Positions 14,734 through 22,690 of a stretch of DNA of 59,807 nt are shown piece by piece. The stretch is from positions 1 to 59,807 of the forward strand of contig JAKSIC010000018.1 in assembly GCA_024399015.1 (NCBI GenBank), in the 5' to 3' direction. The position numbers and the translations under genes are program-made. How positions within the stretch are numbered: the stretch's first letter is position 1; every line of letters starts with the position of its first letter. The stretch is from Fibrobacter sp. Its GTDB lineage: Bacteria; Fibrobacterota; Fibrobacteria; Fibrobacterales; Fibrobacteraceae. A model generated the notes under the pieces. That model had not been told where the DNA came from. It searched no databases and saw only the letters and a list, made by a program, of their open reading frames with translations.

Positions 14734-16608
14734 CTAGTCAGTGATGCTGAAAGTCATCATCTGCTTGGTGCTCTTGCAACGGAGGTAGTACACGCCCTTT
14801 GCAAAGTCGACATCGCTATCCTTGATGTAGGAGATTGCCTGGCCGAAGCTGTATGCTCCGATGCGGCCCATGAAAGCGCCCTGCATGTCGAAGATGTCGA
14901 AGTCCTGACGGGTTGCGTATTCGAATTCGAGGCTCGGGCCGATAGATGTCTTGTCATCGCTGCTTGCCGGCTGTTCGGCGGAGCTGGAAGAAGACTTTTC
15001 GATAGGTTCGGGGTCCTTTTCGCCCTTGGCAACGAAGGTCATGTAGTCAATGTCGAACCAGGATCCTGTTACGGTGAGACGAAGGATATGCTTGCCTTGG
15101 GTAAGGTTCACATCGGCGCTGACCTTGTTGTAGTCGCTGTAGTTCTCTTCGCCAGAAGCTGCCTGGGGAACAGAGATAGACTTGGTAATGTCTTCGCCGT
15201 CAATGGAGAGCTTGAAGCCAGAGGTATTGTTTGCGGAAGCGACTGCGGCATACATGGTGTAGGTGCCGGTTGCCTTCACGTCTACAGTGTATTCGTACCA
15301 GTTGCCTTCGCTATTGTAGCCGATGACAACGCCGGTGGCACCCTTGTACAGGTTGGGAGCGTCGTCCTTACGGTATTCGGAGTTGCCGTGGCCGGAGCTT
15401 CCAACGCTATAGGAATCGTTGCCGGAGCCGATACCCGGAACGTCGAAGTTTTCGGCCTCGATCTTGCCCGGAATGTCTGCAGCCTTGCCGCCGAACGGAG
15501 TCTGCGGTTCCGGTTCCCTGGTTTCGCCGGTAGGAAGGCCGGTGGTGTTCACGCCCTTGTTATTTGCCAGATATTCCTTGAGCCAGGTCATTGCCGGGCG
15601 GTCCTGACCGTTCCTGATCAAGCCGGAGCAGCCGCTGGCGGTACCGTTACAGTCCAGCCAGGTACGGCCATAGATGTAACCCCAGAAGGTAATGCCGGCC
15701 ACATAGGGGTCTTCCATCCAGTACTTGACCTGTTCGCTGACGCACTGTTTCTGAATGCCATCGTCGGTAGACGGGACGTCGTATTCGGAGATGATCACCG
15801 GGAAGTTGTTGGTTTCCTTGTGGATCTTCTGCATGGTAGAAACGAAGGTATTGTAGTTCAGGCAGTTGCCGCCGCCACCGGTGCCGTTGTAGCCACCGCC
15901 GGTGCTCATCAGGTCGTGTGCCTGGAGGCCGTAGGCGTCGACCGGAGCGCCATTCTTGCGGATAGTGTTGATCAGGTTGATACCCTGGTCCACATGCCAC
16001 TGGATGGTGTTATAGTCGTTATAAATAAGGATTGCCTTGGGCCAGCGTTCACGTGCCATCTTGAATGCGGTAGTCAAGAACTGGTAATCGCCGTTGTTAT
16101 CGCCACCCAGTGCAGGGATAATCTTGGTTCTGGTGTAACCGGAATGATACTGCCCATTGCCGGTACGAATTGCTTCGTTGGCCACGTCGATCATTTCGAT
16201 ATCAGGATAGTGTTCCTTGACAGCGTCGAACCAGGCGGTAATAGCCTTCTTGGTTTCATCGACACTCAGGCTTTCGAGCCAGCCGGGATACTGACCACCC
16301 CAAAGGAGGGCGTGGAACTTGAAATGGCCGCCATTGTTCTTGGCCCAGTTGTAGGCGGCGTCGCAGCCTGCCCAGTTGAACCTGCCGCGGGTACCTTCGA
16401 TGGAACCCCACTTACAGCCGTTTTCGGCCGTGGCCTGGTTCCAGAGCTTGGTATATTCATCGTTAGGGCCAGGGGCTGTGTTAGACTGAGTAATGTTGCC
16501 TACGAACTTTGCGGCACCATCAGCAATACCGGGACCAGCAAAGGCCGGTACAGAACAAGCAGCAGCCAGAGCAAGGCCAGCAGCAAAACTGGAAAGAGAT
16601 TTTTTCAT
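14734..16608 (-). CDS. Secreted GH10 endo-1,4-beta-xylanase with CBM6-like module
   Basis: A 624-residue secreted enzyme that should cleave the xylan backbone. A signal peptide (MKKSLSSFAAGLALAAACSV, cleavage probably after AFA) precedes a GH10 barrel (about residues 25-375) with the acid/base Glu in DVANEAIR and the nucleophile Glu in IISEYDVP. A CBM6-like module follows (IPGKIEAENFDVPG to WFDIDYMTFV, about 385-520), then a Ser-rich linker and a C-terminal domain ending GVYYLRCKSTKQMMTFSITD, which resembles a type IX secretion sorting domain. The start at 16608 is chosen because GAGG lies nine bases upstream and the signal peptide begins there. It has its own terminator, a palindrome in its leader (16623-16640) and a 42 bp repeat array upstream. 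It is probably transcribed alone. Confidence 0.93.
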   Translation of the reverse strand: MKKSLSSFAAGLALAAACSVPAFAGPGIADGAAKFVGNITQSNTAPGPNDEYTKLWNQATAENGCKWGSIEGTRGRFNWAGCDAAYNWAKNNGGHFKFHALLWGGQYPGWLESLSVDETKKAITAWFDAVKEHYPDIEMIDVANEAIRTGNGQYHSGYTRTKIIPALGGDNNGDYQFLTTAFKMARERWPKAILIYNDYNTIQWHVDQGINLINTIRKNGAPVDAYGLQAHDLMSTGGGYNGTGGGGNCLNYNTFVSTMQKIHKETNNFPVIISEYDVPSTDDGIQKQCVSEQVKYWMEDPYVAGITFWGYIYGRTWLDCNGTASGCSGLIRNGQDRPAMTWLKEYLANNKGVNTTGLPTGETREPEPQTPFGGKAADIPGKIEAENFDVPGIGSGNDSYSVGSSGHGNSEYRKDDAPNLYKGATGVVIGYNSEGNWYEYTVDVKATGTYTMYAAVASANNTSGFKLSIDGEDITKSISVPQAASGEENYSDYNKVSADVNLTQGKHILRLTVTGSWFDIDYMTFVAKGEKDPEPIEKSSSSSAEQPASSDDKTSIGPSLEFEYATRQDFDIFDMQGAFMGRIGAYSFGQAISYIKDSDVDFAKGVYYLRCKSTKQMMTFSITD

Positions 16609-16622
16609 ATAACCATCCTCAA

Positions 16623-16640
16623 TATGGAATAATTTCCATA
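16623..16640. promoter_or_regulatory. Perfect palindrome in the xylanase leader
   Basis: TATGGAA (16623-16629), TAAT, TTCCATA (16634-16640). It lies 15 bases before the xylanase start codon and could be an operator or an mRNA hairpin. Confidence 0.5.
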
Positions 16641-16723
16641 ACACCATGGTTAAAACTATTTCAAATTGGAATAAGCAACATATGGTGATCCATAGGTTGT
16701 GTGGACAAATTATCCAAGGGGTT

Positions 16724-17110
16724 TCCTAACCGGTAGATTGTCCATCAAAAAAATTTGATGCGCATTCCCGACCGGCAGATTGTGCTTCCAGGAAATTTGA
16801 CAAGCATTTCACTACTGGCAATTATGCTTCACAAAAATTTGAAGCTCATTTCTAACCGGCGGATTGCCCATCAAAAAAATTTGAAGCTCATTTCCGACCG
16901 GCGGATTGCTCTTCCAAAAAATTTGAAGCTCATTTCCAACCGGCGGATTGCCCATCAAAAAAATTTGAAGCTCATTTCCAACCGGCGGATTGCGCTTCCA
17001 AAAAAAATGATGCGCATTCCCGACCGGCGGATTGCACTTCCAAAAAAAATGACACTCATTTCCAACCGGCGGATTGCACTTCCAAAAAAATTGATGGGCA
17101 TTTCCCCGCG
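16724..17110. repeat. Array of about nine 42 bp tandem repeats
   Basis: Units of about 42 bases follow one another without spacers. Each contains aaatttgaagctcatttcc (or a close variant) and accggcggattg, ending alternately in cccatc or a cttcc form. The outer units are more diverged than the central ones. The unit length is a multiple of three, so one strand stays open (for example LKLISNRRIA repeated), but there is no ribosome binding site and the outer units decay, so I do not call a gene. It is not a CRISPR array because there are no unique spacers. Confidence 0.85.
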
Positions 17111-17436
17111 GGGAAAAGCTTTTCTGTATTACGTTGTATTACATCTGCAAAAAAGCGTGACAGAACTTTGACATTACTGTGACATTTCTCCTTTTTTCAA
17201 GAAAAATCCGATGCGTTTCATCGGCCATTTTGGACCCTTCGTCAAAAAAATTGGTGTTCCACCCCTTCAAATTTCGCTAGAAACGGCGTTTTTTGTTTCA
17301 TGACAAAACTTTGACACAATTTTGACACTTTTTCATAACCCAGCTTTGTAGATTGAAATCAAGGCCGGAACGCAACGCCACAACGGCGAAACGCCCGGCT
17401 GAAACATCAAACAACTCTCAAAACGAGGTTAATATT
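17111..17436. other. Gene-free AT-rich stretch upstream of the DUF6261 gene
   Basis: No coding sequence is seen. It contains the palindrome tttccccgcggggaaa near 17101-17116, several TTGACA-like hexamers, and a possible promoter: TTGACA at 17311-17316, 17 bases, CATAAC at 17334-17339. Confidence 0.45.
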
Positions 17437-18234
17437 ATGACACAGATTACCGCAATCAAGTTCACGAATTTCCGTAACGGTGAATTCCGCGCACTCCACA
17501 CCGAAGGCGTCGACTTCGCCAAGGCTATCACCGACAAGGATGTCAAGCAGGTGGTCGCCGCCTACGAAAAGTCTGTCCAGGATCTTTCCGAATTCATGGA
17601 GGCTAGCATCCTGGAGACCACGGCAAGCCTGGTCAAGAAGCTGGACGCCGACCGTAACGAAATCTACAAGTCCTGCCGCAGGGTGGCACAGGCATCCATG
17701 AACTTCCCCGATGCAGAGGCTGCTGCAACCGGAGCCCAGATCTGGAAGGTGTTCAGCGAGAACCCGAGCCCCATCAACATGAACCAGGCCCAGTCCACCG
17801 ACGTTCTCCTGAATATCGTTAACGGCCTCAAGAACATCGGCGATGAAAAGCTTACGGCCTGCGGGTTCAAGGTCTGGCTGGACAAGCTGGAGGAGGTGAA
17901 CAACCAGTTTATCGCAACCGACGAAACCCGTATCTCGGAACGCGCCCAGAAGGAACTGGAGCAGGGCAAGAAACTGCGTGCCGCCTGCTACGACGCCTAC
18001 TATGCCGTTGTAAATGCGGCGAGCTACAAGGCGTTCGAAGGCAGCGAATCTTGCAAGGCATTCCTCGAGGCCATGACCACCGCGATTCATGAAAAGTGCC
18101 AGCAGGTGAAGGCCCGCGCCGTACGTAAGTACAACAAGAAGAAAGCGGCGGAAAACGCTGCAAACGAAGCGGCGAATGAAGCTGCCCCCACTACGGACTC
18201 TGTTTCCACGGTGGGTGTAGAAAATGCAGCATGA
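17437..18234 (+). CDS. DUF6261-like helical protein
   Basis: A 265-residue, mostly helical protein that fits my memory of DUF6261 from Bacteroidota: IKFTNFRNGEFRALHTE at the start, DADRNEIYKSCRRVAQA, and LEEVNNQFIATDETRISERA in the second half. The function of the family is unknown. The tail (about residues 225-265) is rich in Ala, Glu and Lys and probably disordered. The start at 17437 has CGAGG upstream and is preferred to an earlier in-frame start without one. A strong terminator follows. No catalytic motif or signal peptide is visible. Confidence 0.65.
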   Translation: MTQITAIKFTNFRNGEFRALHTEGVDFAKAITDKDVKQVVAAYEKSVQDLSEFMEASILETTASLVKKLDADRNEIYKSCRRVAQASMNFPDAEAAATGAQIWKVFSENPSPINMNQAQSTDVLLNIVNGLKNIGDEKLTACGFKVWLDKLEEVNNQFIATDETRISERAQKELEQGKKLRAACYDAYYAVVNAASYKAFEGSESCKAFLEAMTTAIHEKCQQVKARAVRKYNKKKAAENAANEAANEAAPTTDSVSTVGVENAA

Positions 18235-18274
18235 TCTTCACAACATCCATAATAAGTTAGAAGGAGACTCAGGT

Positions 18275-18306
18275 CCCGGCTTCCAAGGAAGTCGGGATGT
18301 TTTTTT
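18275..18306 (+). terminator. Terminator after the DUF6261 gene
   Basis: CCCGGCTTCC (18275-18284) pairs with GGAAGTCGGG (18287-18296), followed by seven T. It lies just before the xpt promoter. Confidence 0.8.
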
Positions 18307-18329
18307 ATGGCGTCCATGGATATTTTTCC

Positions 18330-18337
18330 TACATTTC
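18330..18337 (+). promoter_or_regulatory. TAnnTTTC box five bases before the xpt start
   Basis: TACATTTC is followed by CGTGC and the ATG at 18343. It resembles the Bacteroidota -7 element TAnnTTTG; the spacing would give a leaderless or nearly leaderless mRNA. No Shine-Dalgarno sequence is present. Confidence 0.4.
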
Positions 18338-18342
18338 CGTGC

Positions 18343-18963
18343 ATGAATTTCCTAGAAGAAAAAATCCTCCGAGACGGGGTCATTAAGGAAGGCAACATCC
18401 TTAAGGTCGACAGTTTTTTGAATCATCAGATCGACGTGGACATTATGCGCCAGATGGCCTACGAATTCCAGCGTCGCTACCGTGATGTAGAAATCAACAA
18501 GATCCTTACCATCGAAGCAAGCGGTATCGCCATCGCCACCTTGCTCGGCCACCTGTACGACGTGCCGGTGGTTTTCGCCAAGAAGAGCCAGACCGCCAAC
18601 AGCACCGACGACAAGTACGTTTCCCAGGCCTACTCCTTCACCCACAAGAAAATGAACAACGTGTTCATTTCCAAGCCCTACATGTCTGCAACGGACAAGG
18701 TTCTCATTGTGGACGACTTCCTGGCGGATGGCGCTGCAGCCCACGCCCTCATTGACCTGGTTCACCAGGCAGGCGGCACCGTGGCGGGCCTCGGCATCGC
18801 CATCGAGAAGGGCCAGCAGAAGGGCGGCGCAACGCTCCGTTCCGAAGGCTACCGCGTGGAATCCATCGCCATCGTAGATTCCATGGATTGGCAGACCCAG
18901 ACCATCAAGTTCAGGGAACAGCCCGAAGTTCCGCTGAAGAACACCAATTTGAAATTAGGCTAG
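18343..18963 (+). CDS. xpt: Xanthine phosphoribosyltransferase
   Basis: A 206-residue enzyme that joins xanthine to PRPP to make XMP in purine salvage. Alignment from memory with Bacillus Xpt is continuous: NILKVDSFLNHQID near residue 18, TIEASGIAIATLL, the PRPP-binding motif VLIVDDFLADGAAA (about 125-138) and a C-terminal GYRVESIAIVDS. The start MNFLEEKI matches the usual N-terminus and lies five bases after a TAnnTTTC box, so I prefer it to in-frame ATGs at 18307 and 18316. It is followed by a nucleobase permease, as in the Bacillus xpt-pbuX operon. I see no purine riboswitch. Its TAG stop is part of a dispersed palindrome. Confidence 0.93.
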   Translation: MNFLEEKILRDGVIKEGNILKVDSFLNHQIDVDIMRQMAYEFQRRYRDVEINKILTIEASGIAIATLLGHLYDVPVVFAKKSQTANSTDDKYVSQAYSFTHKKMNNVFISKPYMSATDKVLIVDDFLADGAAAHALIDLVHQAGGTVAGLGIAIEKGQQKGGATLRSEGYRVESIAIVDSMDWQTQTIKFREQPEVPLKNTNLKLG

Positions 18964-18988
18964 ATCCTTCGCTACGCTCAGGATGACA
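18962..18988. repeat. Dispersed palindrome of the AGGATGACA type
   Basis: agatcctt, cgctacgctc, aggatgaca. It overlaps the xpt stop codon and separates xpt from pbuX. Confidence 0.65.
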
Positions 18989-19028
18989 CTGCGGGCGAAC
19001 CCCATCATGCGACTCTTTAGGTGAAACA

Positions 19029-20333
19029 ATGAAAGCTTCTGAAAATATCTACCAGTTGGACGGCAGGGTCCCTGTTCTGCAGGCAATTCCTTTCGGTCTG
19101 CAGCATGTGCTGGCCATGTTCGTCAGTAACATCACCCCCATCATCATTCTCGCAGGCGTGGTTGGCATCGACAAGGGCCTTACCGCAAGCCTCATCCAGA
19201 ACTGCATGATTATCGCGGGCATCGGCACCATGATCCAGCTGTTCCCCGTCTGGAGGATCGGCGCCCGCCTCCCCATCGTCATGGGCATTAGCTTTACCTT
19301 CCTTTCCACCTCCATCTACATCGGTACAACCCAGGGCATGGGTACCCTCATGGGCGCAGTGATTATCGGCGGTATCGTGGAAGGTTTGCTGGGCCTCTTT
19401 GCAAAATACTGGCTGAAGCTTGTTCCCCATATTGTGGCTGCCACCGTGGTGACCGCCATCGGTTTCTCGCTGCTCCCCATCGGCGCAAACTCCTTTGCCG
19501 GCGGCCAGGGTGCAGCAGACTTCGGCGCCTCCCACAACTGGATCGTAGGCACCATCACCCTTCTGGCCTGCCTCCTCACCCAGGTTTTCGCCAAGGGCTT
19601 CCTCCGTTCCCTTTCCGTGCTGGTGGGCCTTGTGGTAGGTTACATCGTTTCCCTCTGCATGGGCATGGTGGACTTCTCCGGACTTTCCAACTGCAGCATT
19701 ATCGCCCTCCCCAAGGTTCTCCCCTTCACTCCGGAATTCCACCTGGGAGCCATCCTTTCTGTGGTGGCCATCTTCCTGGTTTCTGCGACGGAAACTGTGG
19801 GTGACACCAGCGCTCTCGTCAGCGGAGCATTGAAGCGCCAGGTGCATAAAGACGAACTGGGCCGAGCCATTTCCTGCGACGGTTTCGTCAGCACCCTTTC
19901 CGGCATCTTCGGCTGCACCCCGATTACTTCCTTCAGCCAGAACGTGGGCCTCGCCTCCCTTTCCGGTGTCGTGAACCGTTTTACCATCGCCACAGGCGCA
20001 ATCATTATGCTGCTGGGCGGCATCTTCCCGCCGGTAGGCACCCTCCTCACCACCATTCCGCAGGCGGTTCTGGGCGGTTGCACCATCATGATGTTCGGCT
20101 CCATCCTCTTCGCAGGTTTCGGAATGCTTGCCAAGGCGGGCTTCAGCCAGCGTAACATGATTATCGTGAGCCTTTCCCTCAGCGTAGGCCTAGGCTTCAC
20201 TTCCGCCTCCCAGATGTTCAAGGTATTCCCCCAGATCATCCAGACCGTCTTCGCTGAAAACTGCGTGGCCGTGGTCTTCGTGCTGGCCGTTATCCTGAAC
20301 CTGGTGCTCCCCAAGGATAAAGCGGAAAAATAG
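19029..20333 (+). CDS. pbuX: Xanthine/uracil permease of the NCS2 family
   Basis: A 434-residue inner-membrane transporter with many hydrophobic segments, importing xanthine or a related nucleobase with a cation. NCS2 signatures are visible: ATETVGDTSAL (about residue 257) and TPITSFSQNVGLASLSGV (about 298-315), which form the substrate site. It follows xpt by 65 bases, so import and phosphoribosylation are probably co-expressed. Substrate choice (xanthine rather than uric acid) is inferred from this neighbour. There is no strong plus-strand terminator, only the hairpin at 20352-20379. Confidence 0.9.
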   Translation: MKASENIYQLDGRVPVLQAIPFGLQHVLAMFVSNITPIIILAGVVGIDKGLTASLIQNCMIIAGIGTMIQLFPVWRIGARLPIVMGISFTFLSTSIYIGTTQGMGTLMGAVIIGGIVEGLLGLFAKYWLKLVPHIVAATVVTAIGFSLLPIGANSFAGGQGAADFGASHNWIVGTITLLACLLTQVFAKGFLRSLSVLVGLVVGYIVSLCMGMVDFSGLSNCSIIALPKVLPFTPEFHLGAILSVVAIFLVSATETVGDTSALVSGALKRQVHKDELGRAISCDGFVSTLSGIFGCTPITSFSQNVGLASLSGVVNRFTIATGAIIMLLGGIFPPVGTLLTTIPQAVLGGCTIMMFGSILFAGFGMLAKAGFSQRNMIIVSLSLSVGLGFTSASQMFKVFPQIIQTVFAENCVAVVFVLAVILNLVLPKDKAEK

Positions 20334-20343
20334 CCCCTCGAGA

Positions 20344-20379
20344 ACAAAAAAACAGGTGCTAACCGAAGTCAGCACCTGT
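20344..20379 (-). terminator. Terminator between pbuX and the DUF1353 gene
   Basis: ACAGGTGCT (20352-20360) pairs with AGCACCTGT (20371-20379). Seven T follow on the minus strand. The hairpin may also slow plus-strand transcription. Confidence 0.75.
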
Positions 20380-20482
20380 CATTTGGGGGTTAGGAGGAAC
20401 CATAATATAACAATTTTTTTGTCAAAATTGTGCTTCCCCTTTGTAAAAAATTGATTTGCAAACCGCTAGGCCGGTTTAAAGA

Positions 20483-21040
20483 TTAGCGGTATTCCCACTT
20501 GGTGACAAAGAGGTGCTTGCAATCTAGATCATCGGACTGCTGGCCCCAATGAGACTTGGAACCTGCGAAAAGTTCGATACCGAAGTCAGCACAACCACGA
20601 ATCTTGCGGCCCATGCCGGCCTTCTTCCAGATTTCGCGAAGGATATCGTCGCATTCTTCACGGCTCAGCTTCTTGTCGAGACCGGTGACTTCACCACCCC
20701 AAACATAGAGGCCGTCGTGAATGAAGGGGGCAGCATTGTAAAGGTCGTTGCCTTCCTTATAATGAGGAACCACACAGCCGAAAATATCGGGAGCGGAAGC
20801 ACCATCGGTCATGAAGCCCTTCTTGAAGGTCACGTGCAGAATGAACTGACGTTCCTTGCCTTCGGACGGGAAACGACGAGTACCGATCACATCGATTTTG
20901 CAGTCCTTGGTGAACCAGAACATTTTCTTGTTGTCTTCCAGTTCAAAAGGATAGTCCTGCTTGACAGACTGAACGGTGATAGAATTGCGCTTTTCATTCT
21001 TAGCGCCAAAAATACTGGATAAAAAGCTCCAGATGCCCAT
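20483..21040 (-). CDS. DUF1353 protein
   Basis: A 185-residue protein with the DUF1353 pattern: FKKGFMTDGASAPDIFGCVV (about residue 75-95) and AAPFIHDGLYVWGGE with the conserved His-Asp pair, followed by REECDDILREIWKKAGM. The family is common in phages and in bacterial genomes near cell-wall genes; its function is not established. A GGAGA ribosome binding site precedes the ATG. It is transcribed alone, with its own terminator. Confidence 0.8.
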   Translation of the reverse strand: MGIWSFLSSIFGAKNEKRNSITVQSVKQDYPFELEDNKKMFWFTKDCKIDVIGTRRFPSEGKERQFILHVTFKKGFMTDGASAPDIFGCVVPHYKEGNDLYNAAPFIHDGLYVWGGEVTGLDKKLSREECDDILREIWKKAGMGRKIRGCADFGIELFAGSKSHWGQQSDDLDCKHLFVTKWEYR

Positions 21041-21160
21041 TTTGTTCTCCTAATTTTCCAAAAAACAAGATTGTTCTTTGGCCATTTTTAAAAAATGTAA
21101 GGAAATTATAATAAAACTTATTCAAGATGCGGGACACAAGGACAACAGTTTTTAATTTTT

Positions 21161-21168
21161 TATATTTG
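21161..21168 (+). promoter_or_regulatory. TAnnTTTG promoter element of hisI
   Basis: TATATTTG lies 25 bases before the hisI start, which has a separate ribosome binding site (AAGGAAGG). It matches the Bacteroidota -7 consensus exactly; no TTTG is seen at -33. Confidence 0.45.
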
Positions 21169-21193
21169 GTGCCGTAAAACAAGGAAGGCTCTT

Positions 21194-21544
21194 ATGAAGT
21201 TCGAAGATATCATGAAGGAAGTTAAGTTCGAAGTGGAAGTGGACGGCGTGATGCTGGCCCCCGCTATTGTACAGGATGCCGACAAGGGCGACGTTCTCAT
21301 GATGGCCTGGATGAACGAAGAAGCCCTCCGCCGCACCCAGGAATGCGGTGAAATGGTCTTTTGGAGCCGTAGCCGCAAGGAATACTGGCACAAGGGCGAC
21401 ACCAGCGGTAACGTAATGACCGTGGTGGAATGGGCTACCGACTGCGATAGCGACGCCCTCCTTTTCAAGGTCCGCATGCAGGGTCCCCAGGTTGCTTGCC
21501 ACACAGGTGCAAGAAGCTGTTTCTTTAAGAAGTGCGAGAAATAG
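21194..21544 (+). CDS. hisI: Phosphoribosyl-AMP cyclohydrolase
   Basis: A 116-residue enzyme of histidine biosynthesis that opens the purine ring of phosphoribosyl-AMP. The family pattern is complete: [28 protein letters not shown] (about residues 57-74), the Asp/Cys metal site DCDSDALL, and [10 protein letters not shown] near the end. No hisE domain is fused. Other his genes are not in the window. The stop TAG is the first part of a GGTTCGAGG-type repeat, after which tilS begins. Confidence 0.95.
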   Translation: MKFEDIMKEVKFEVEVDGVMLAPAIVQDADKGDVLMMAWMNEEALRRTQECGEMVFWSRSRKEYWHKGDTSGNVMTVVEWATDCDSDALLFKVRMQGPQVACHTGARSCFFKKCEK

Positions 21545-21580
21545 GTTCGAGGCACGAGGTTCGAGGCGCGAGGCTTCAGG
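21544..21580. repeat. GGTTCGAGG-type intergenic repeat after hisI
   Basis: Short direct repeats of the form ggttcgagg / ggcacgagg follow the hisI stop. The same repeat type is seen at 27822 and at 52922. Confidence 0.65.
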
Positions 21581-21596
21581 GGTAATTTCAAAAACA

Positions 21597-22628
21597 ATGA
21601 ATATTTCGCTAGCCGACATCAAGGAGACTATCCAGCGAAATGGCTGGAAGAACTTGCTGCTGGCGGTTTCCGGTGGGTTGGACTCCATGTGTCTGGCCCA
21701 TTTCTTTATTTGCAACAAATATGCCCTGGGTATTGAATGGCTGGGGGTTGCCCACGTGCATCACGGGCTTCGAGAAGGCTCCGCCGACCTGGACGCAGAG
21801 CTGGTGGAGCAATTTGCGGAGGCCCAGGGAGTCCCCTTTTTCTTGAAGAGGCTGGACGGCGAGGCGCTCAAAGCCAGGGAAGGTTCGCTGGAGAATAATG
21901 CTCGCGAAGCAAGGTACCAGGCACTGAGATCTATTGTTTTTGAACTGCAGGATAAGAATTACTTGGATTGCCACGGCTTTCAGCCTCGCAATGACATGCA
22001 AACAGTCATCGTTACAGCCCACCATGCGGGAGACCAGGCGGAAACAGTCTACTTGAGATTGCGCCGGGGCGTCACCCTTACAGGTTTGCGGGGGATTCAG
22101 ATGGTCCGCGAAGGCCACGACGACTTCCCCGCCATTTTTCGCCCGTTCCTGAACATTTCCCGTGAAGAATTGACAAAGTACGCCAAGGACAACGATATAA
22201 ACTGGCGTGAAGACGAAAGCAATTCCGATACAAAGTTCGCCAGAAACCAGATCAGGCTCCAGGCCCTTCCCAATTTGGAAAGGGAATTTTCGGGAGCAAG
22301 CGCACAACTTTGCCGTATCGCCAAGAAGGCCGCCCCCGCCTATGAAAAGGTAATGGCCATTGCAGACAAACTATTCTCCCCCATGGTCGTTTCTACGGAA
22401 AATGGCCTCACTTTGGATACCAAAAAGGCCAAGGTTTCCCTGAAGGGGGGAATGGACGAAATTTTCCGTCTTTGGCTGGATAAACAGGGGTACCGCTTCC
22501 CCATCGGATGCTTCAAGGGCAAGGGTTTCGTAAGTGAAATCCGAAATCTATCCTACCGCACACGTTTCATCGTGAAAAACCGCCATATTATCAGGATTTA
22601 CAGCAAAAAGTCAGCAACTGACATTTAA
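21597..22628 (+). CDS. tilS: tRNA(Ile)-lysidine synthase
   Basis: A 343-residue enzyme that adds lysine to C34 of tRNA-Ile(CAU) so that it reads AUA. The PP-loop ATP site SGGLDSM is at about residues 25-31, followed by HVHHGLREGS, NNAREARYQALR, TAHHAGDQAETV and LRRGVTLTGLRG. It is shorter than E. coli TilS but has a small C-terminal domain. The start at 21597 is chosen because the upstream in-frame part only translates the hisI end and an intergenic repeat. Residues around LDCHGFQPRNDMQ look like a palindromic repeat inserted in frame. Confidence 0.9.
   Translation: MNISLADIKETIQRNGWKNLLLAVSGGLDSMCLAHFFICNKYALGIEWLGVAHVHHGLREGSADLDAELVEQFAEAQGVPFFLKRLDGEALKAREGSLENNAREARYQALRSIVFELQDKNYLDCHGFQPRNDMQTVIVTAHHAGDQAETVYLRLRRGVTLTGLRGIQMVREGHDDFPAIFRPFLNISREELTKYAKDNDINWREDESNSDTKFARNQIRLQALPNLEREFSGASAQLCRIAKKAAPAYEKVMAIADKLFSPMVVSTENGLTLDTKKAKVSLKGGMDEIFRLWLDKQGYRFPIGCFKGKGFVSEIRNLSYRTRFIVKNRHIIRIYSKKSATDI
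21965..21998. repeat. Dispersed palindrome inside tilS
   Basis: ggattgccac, ggctttcagcc, tcgcaatgaca: arms ATTGC/GCAAT and GGCT/AGCC pair. The ATTGCCACG...CGCAATGACA form is typical of intergenic dispersed palindromes; here it is translated in frame as part of TilS. Confidence 0.6.
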
Positions 22629-22690
22629 GAATTTGTATCTTGTCAGTGTATTGATCAAAGTGTTGATTTTTGAACAAAAAAAAGGACCAT

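Noticed and set aside
14485-16632. A 715-codon plus-strand open frame opposite the xylanase gene
   Set aside because: It mirrors the xylanase gene on the other strand; the minus-strand product has clear GH10 and CBM6 motifs, while this translation has none.
16724-17110. CRISPR array
   Set aside because: Units are contiguous, with no unique spacers and no cas genes nearby.
16755-17171. A 138-codon open frame through the tandem repeats
   Set aside because: The frame is open because the unit is 42 bases long; there is no ribosome binding site and the outer units decay.
18240-18342. Purine riboswitch upstream of xpt
   Set aside because: The only structure is an ordinary terminator of the previous gene; purine-riboswitch conserved bases are not recognisable and the mRNA is probably leaderless.
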